Shown: positions 43,842 through 45,926 of the stretch, piece after piece
How positions within the stretch are numbered: position 1 is the stretch's first letter
How the letters are laid out: each line of letters begins with the position of its first letter
Source of the DNA: Bacillus sp. MM2020_1
Lineage (GTDB): Bacteria; Bacillota; Bacilli; Bacillales; Cytobacillaceae
Assembly (NCBI GenBank): GCA_011250595.1
Contig: JAANMP010000037.1
Coordinates: forward strand, 1 to 45,926
DNA: 45,926 nt
Direction: 5' to 3'
The notes under the pieces: generated by a model
The model's input: the letters and a program-made list of their open reading frames with translations, nothing else
What the model was told of the DNA's origin: nothing
The model's database searches: none
Program-made: the position numbers and the translations under genes

Positions 43842-45767
43842 TTAGGATTCATTTAATATCTTAATAATTTCTTCAGCTGATTCACTCTTTATAACTTTTT
43901 GGACCGTTGTACTGTTTTCAACTAGAGCAATAAGCCTTTTATACATCCTTTCCAGATCATCCTCAGGTACTTTTCTTATGTTCAACAAGCAAATAAATTG
44001 AACCCTATGTTTGTCTGTCCATTCGATCGGCCTCTTTAATGTGCAAACGGTCCAAAATGTTTCTTCTGTTTCCGGCGTAAGTGGATGAGGGATGGCCACA
44101 AGATTCCCAAAGCTGGTTGGAGCGACCGCCTCCCTTTCCAACACCAAATTCACATAATCTTTGGAGACGAGTTTTTGTTTGTATAATTCATCACACATAA
44201 AATGGATAACGCTTTCTTTATCCTCAAAGTCTTTATGAATAAAAACTTTGGATATATCTAAATAGCTCTGACCCTCACACTCTTTTACAGACGATACTCC
44301 CTTCCGAATAGCGGCAATATCTCCTTCCCCTAAAAAGGTATTTACGACTAGTACTGGGATGCCTATTTCCTCTTTTATTGGGATGGTACTAATAATAAAA
44401 TCAATTGACGATAGATCGTATTCTTTTAATTGATAATAATTGGTTGTAGCCACAATATCGATTTCATCATTAAATTCATTTCGTAAGCGATAAAACAAAA
44501 GCCTTGCACTCCCCACACCAGATGCACATACCACAAGTACCCGTTTTTCCTTTTTCTTCCTTGTCTTCATTCTTTCTAATGCAACGCCGATATGTAAGGC
44601 AATATAAGCAATTTCGTGCTCTCCTACCTCTATCTCCAAATATTCGTCGATACATCTGCTCGCAATGGCAGCTCCCTCAAAGGCACTAGGATATTTTCGT
44701 TTAATTTCGTCTAATAATGGATTCCGAATGTTCATGTTATAGCGCAACCTGTTCATTGCAGGCCGAATGTGCAGAGTCAGCGCTTGAATGAATTCGGAAT
44801 CGTCTTGAAAATCCCAATTTAATTCGGTTTTCAATCTTTCCAGCATGCAATGAATGATGGTGCCTAGTTCATCAAATTTACTAAATTCATTCAACGTATT
44901 CTTATGAATTAATTTTGTCCCCAACAAATGGACAATAATATAATCAATCTCAGATTTTGGAAATTTCAAACCCGTAAAATCCTCTACCTCTTTTACAATT
45001 TCATTGGCCACTATTTTTTCAAAGGGATATTTTCCTATTAAATCTTGTTCAAGGTTTTCAATGACAAATCCTTCTTCAATTCTCTTGCATCCAATTGTGA
45101 TATGGGTTGCCAAATTTTCGAGTGCAATGTCAGACACCTCAATTTTGTATTCATTCACTTTTTTTATGATCGTTTCCTTTATCTTTTCAAACAGATTTTG
45201 ATCCAAAAGGTGAAAAGAATTACTGTCAATGATTAAGTTGCTATTTCGCCGTAAAATATAATTTGAAAAACATAGCCGCTTCATATATTCATTGCCTTCT
45301 GCCTGCGTACCATGATGCGGTCTAGAAACTAGCTTTAAATGATAACTTTCCAATAATTCACGGACGATTTTTAAGTCATTTTGAAGCTTAGGCTTGGTAA
45401 CAAATAGCTCTTCTTCAAGACTTTCTAATTTTATTGGTTCCTTTTCTAATAAAAATCGTTTTAACATATACAAAACCCGATTTTCCTTTTCGGAAAAATC
45501 AGATTGGTTTTCATTTATTGCATCATTCGCATTAGAAATAAACTCCTGTTCAAATACTTCATAATCCTTAATATCTAATAGATACCCTTTTCCTCGAACC
45601 GATTCAATAATGATTCCTAGCGAAGTGGATTGTGATTGAAGTTCTTTGATCTCGGTACGGATGGTTCTATCACTCACACCAAGTTCTTTTGCCATCCATT
45701 CGGCTGTAACAGGTTCTTTCTCCTTCATTAAAGACAACACGATGTCCTTTTGTCGTTTCGACACCAT
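43842..45767 (-). CDS. licR: PRD-containing transcriptional activator LicR
   Basis: 641-aa activator: DeoR-like HTH (about 1-60, VTAEWMAKELGVSDRTIRTEIKEL), Mga-type HTH (about 95-165), PRD1 with His222 and His280, PRD2 with His333 and His392, an EIIB-like domain (Cys414 in VLVVCASGVGSARLL) and an EIIA-like domain (His561 in LVAIPHPL). This is the LicR/ManR/MtlR architecture, in which HPr phosphorylation of PRD2 activates and permease-dependent phosphorylation inhibits. The gene is complete and directly upstream of licBCA, as in B. subtilis. Confidence 0.92.
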   Translation of the reverse strand: MVSKRQKDIVLSLMKEKEPVTAEWMAKELGVSDRTIRTEIKELQSQSTSLGIIIESVRGKGYLLDIKDYEVFEQEFISNANDAINENQSDFSEKENRVLYMLKRFLLEKEPIKLESLEEELFVTKPKLQNDLKIVRELLESYHLKLVSRPHHGTQAEGNEYMKRLCFSNYILRRNSNLIIDSNSFHLLDQNLFEKIKETIIKKVNEYKIEVSDIALENLATHITIGCKRIEEGFVIENLEQDLIGKYPFEKIVANEIVKEVEDFTGLKFPKSEIDYIIVHLLGTKLIHKNTLNEFSKFDELGTIIHCMLERLKTELNWDFQDDSEFIQALTLHIRPAMNRLRYNMNIRNPLLDEIKRKYPSAFEGAAIASRCIDEYLEIEVGEHEIAYIALHIGVALERMKTRKKKEKRVLVVCASGVGSARLLFYRLRNEFNDEIDIVATTNYYQLKEYDLSSIDFIISTIPIKEEIGIPVLVVNTFLGEGDIAAIRKGVSSVKECEGQSYLDISKVFIHKDFEDKESVIHFMCDELYKQKLVSKDYVNLVLEREAVAPTSFGNLVAIPHPLTPETEETFWTVCTLKRPIEWTDKHRVQFICLLNIRKVPEDDLERMYKRLIALVENSTTVQKVIKSESAEEIIKILNES

Positions 45768-45926
45768 TTATCTACTCACCTTTCTTAATGAGTTGATCAT
45801 CATACAATTAACTGCTTCCCATCTTCTAAGGTATAACACACTAATTAAATAATAAAAACAGTTTATCTTTTAAATTTAATGTTATATCTACCAGTCTAAA
45901 TGTTCAATTTTCTTTAACAATTACAT

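Overview
The window looks like chromosomal DNA of an endospore-forming Bacillaceae (Bacillus/Neobacillus-like). The grounds are low-to-moderate GC with strong AGGAGG ribosome sites, a gerA-type spore germination operon, a GlcT/PtsG pair, LacI/CcpA-type operators, and the gene order moxR - DUF58 - transglutaminase - guaA - pbuG, which matches yeaC-yeaD-yebA-guaA-pbuG of Bacillus subtilis. No gene here fixes the species.

Left part (1-15.1 kb, core genome, nearly all on the minus strand): the 5' end of a 16S rRNA gene with tandem P1/P2 promoters; glcT and ptsG with a terminator/antiterminator leader; an LnrLMN-type ABC exporter; pbuG and guaA, each behind its own guanine-class purine riboswitch (pbuG also has a PurR-box-like operator and a clear sigma-A promoter); then the yebA-yeaD-yeaC-like transglutaminase/DUF58/MoxR operon.

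Right part (15.1-45.9 kb, accessory): a stack of self-contained cassettes. In order they are a plasmid-type MerR/coiled-coil DNA-binding gene plus a small membrane protein; a gerA-gerB-gerC germination operon with a frameshifted gerB; a two-gene MacB/FtsX-type ABC transporter followed by a 1.3-kb coding desert holding four copies of a 20-bp palindrome; a sucrose operon (scrR, scrA, sacA, scrK); a plus-strand operon for an ABC importer with an alkaline-phosphatase-superfamily enzyme, a DeoR regulator, a HAD phosphatase and a paired SMR exporter; and a LicR-controlled lichenan/cellobiose PTS operon with a GH1 6-phospho-beta-glucosidase.

The most striking structure is what separates these cassettes. 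The same terminator hairpin (AACCACTCCC...GGAAGTGGTT) recurs at about 15.27, 17.05, 21.29, 25.84 and 39.35 kb. In three of these copies the similarity runs about 120 bp further, to the point where a groEL stop codon is or was. At 25.97, 31.68 and 39.47 kb the groEL 3' end itself is present (16-bp core ttacatcatgccgccc, minus strand, encoding Gly-Gly-Met-Met-stop); the 25.97-kb copy keeps about 73 GroEL codons. The 31.68 and 39.47 kb copies share a further 19-bp motif 53-54 bp to the right and tandem 11-12 bp repeats beyond it, as expected for arm sites of a tyrosine recombinase. In B. subtilis groEL lies upstream of this conserved block, so I infer that the intact groEL lies right of the window and that its 3' end is a repeatedly used integration site behind which sugar-uptake, germination and transport operons have accumulated. 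No integrase gene is visible in the window.
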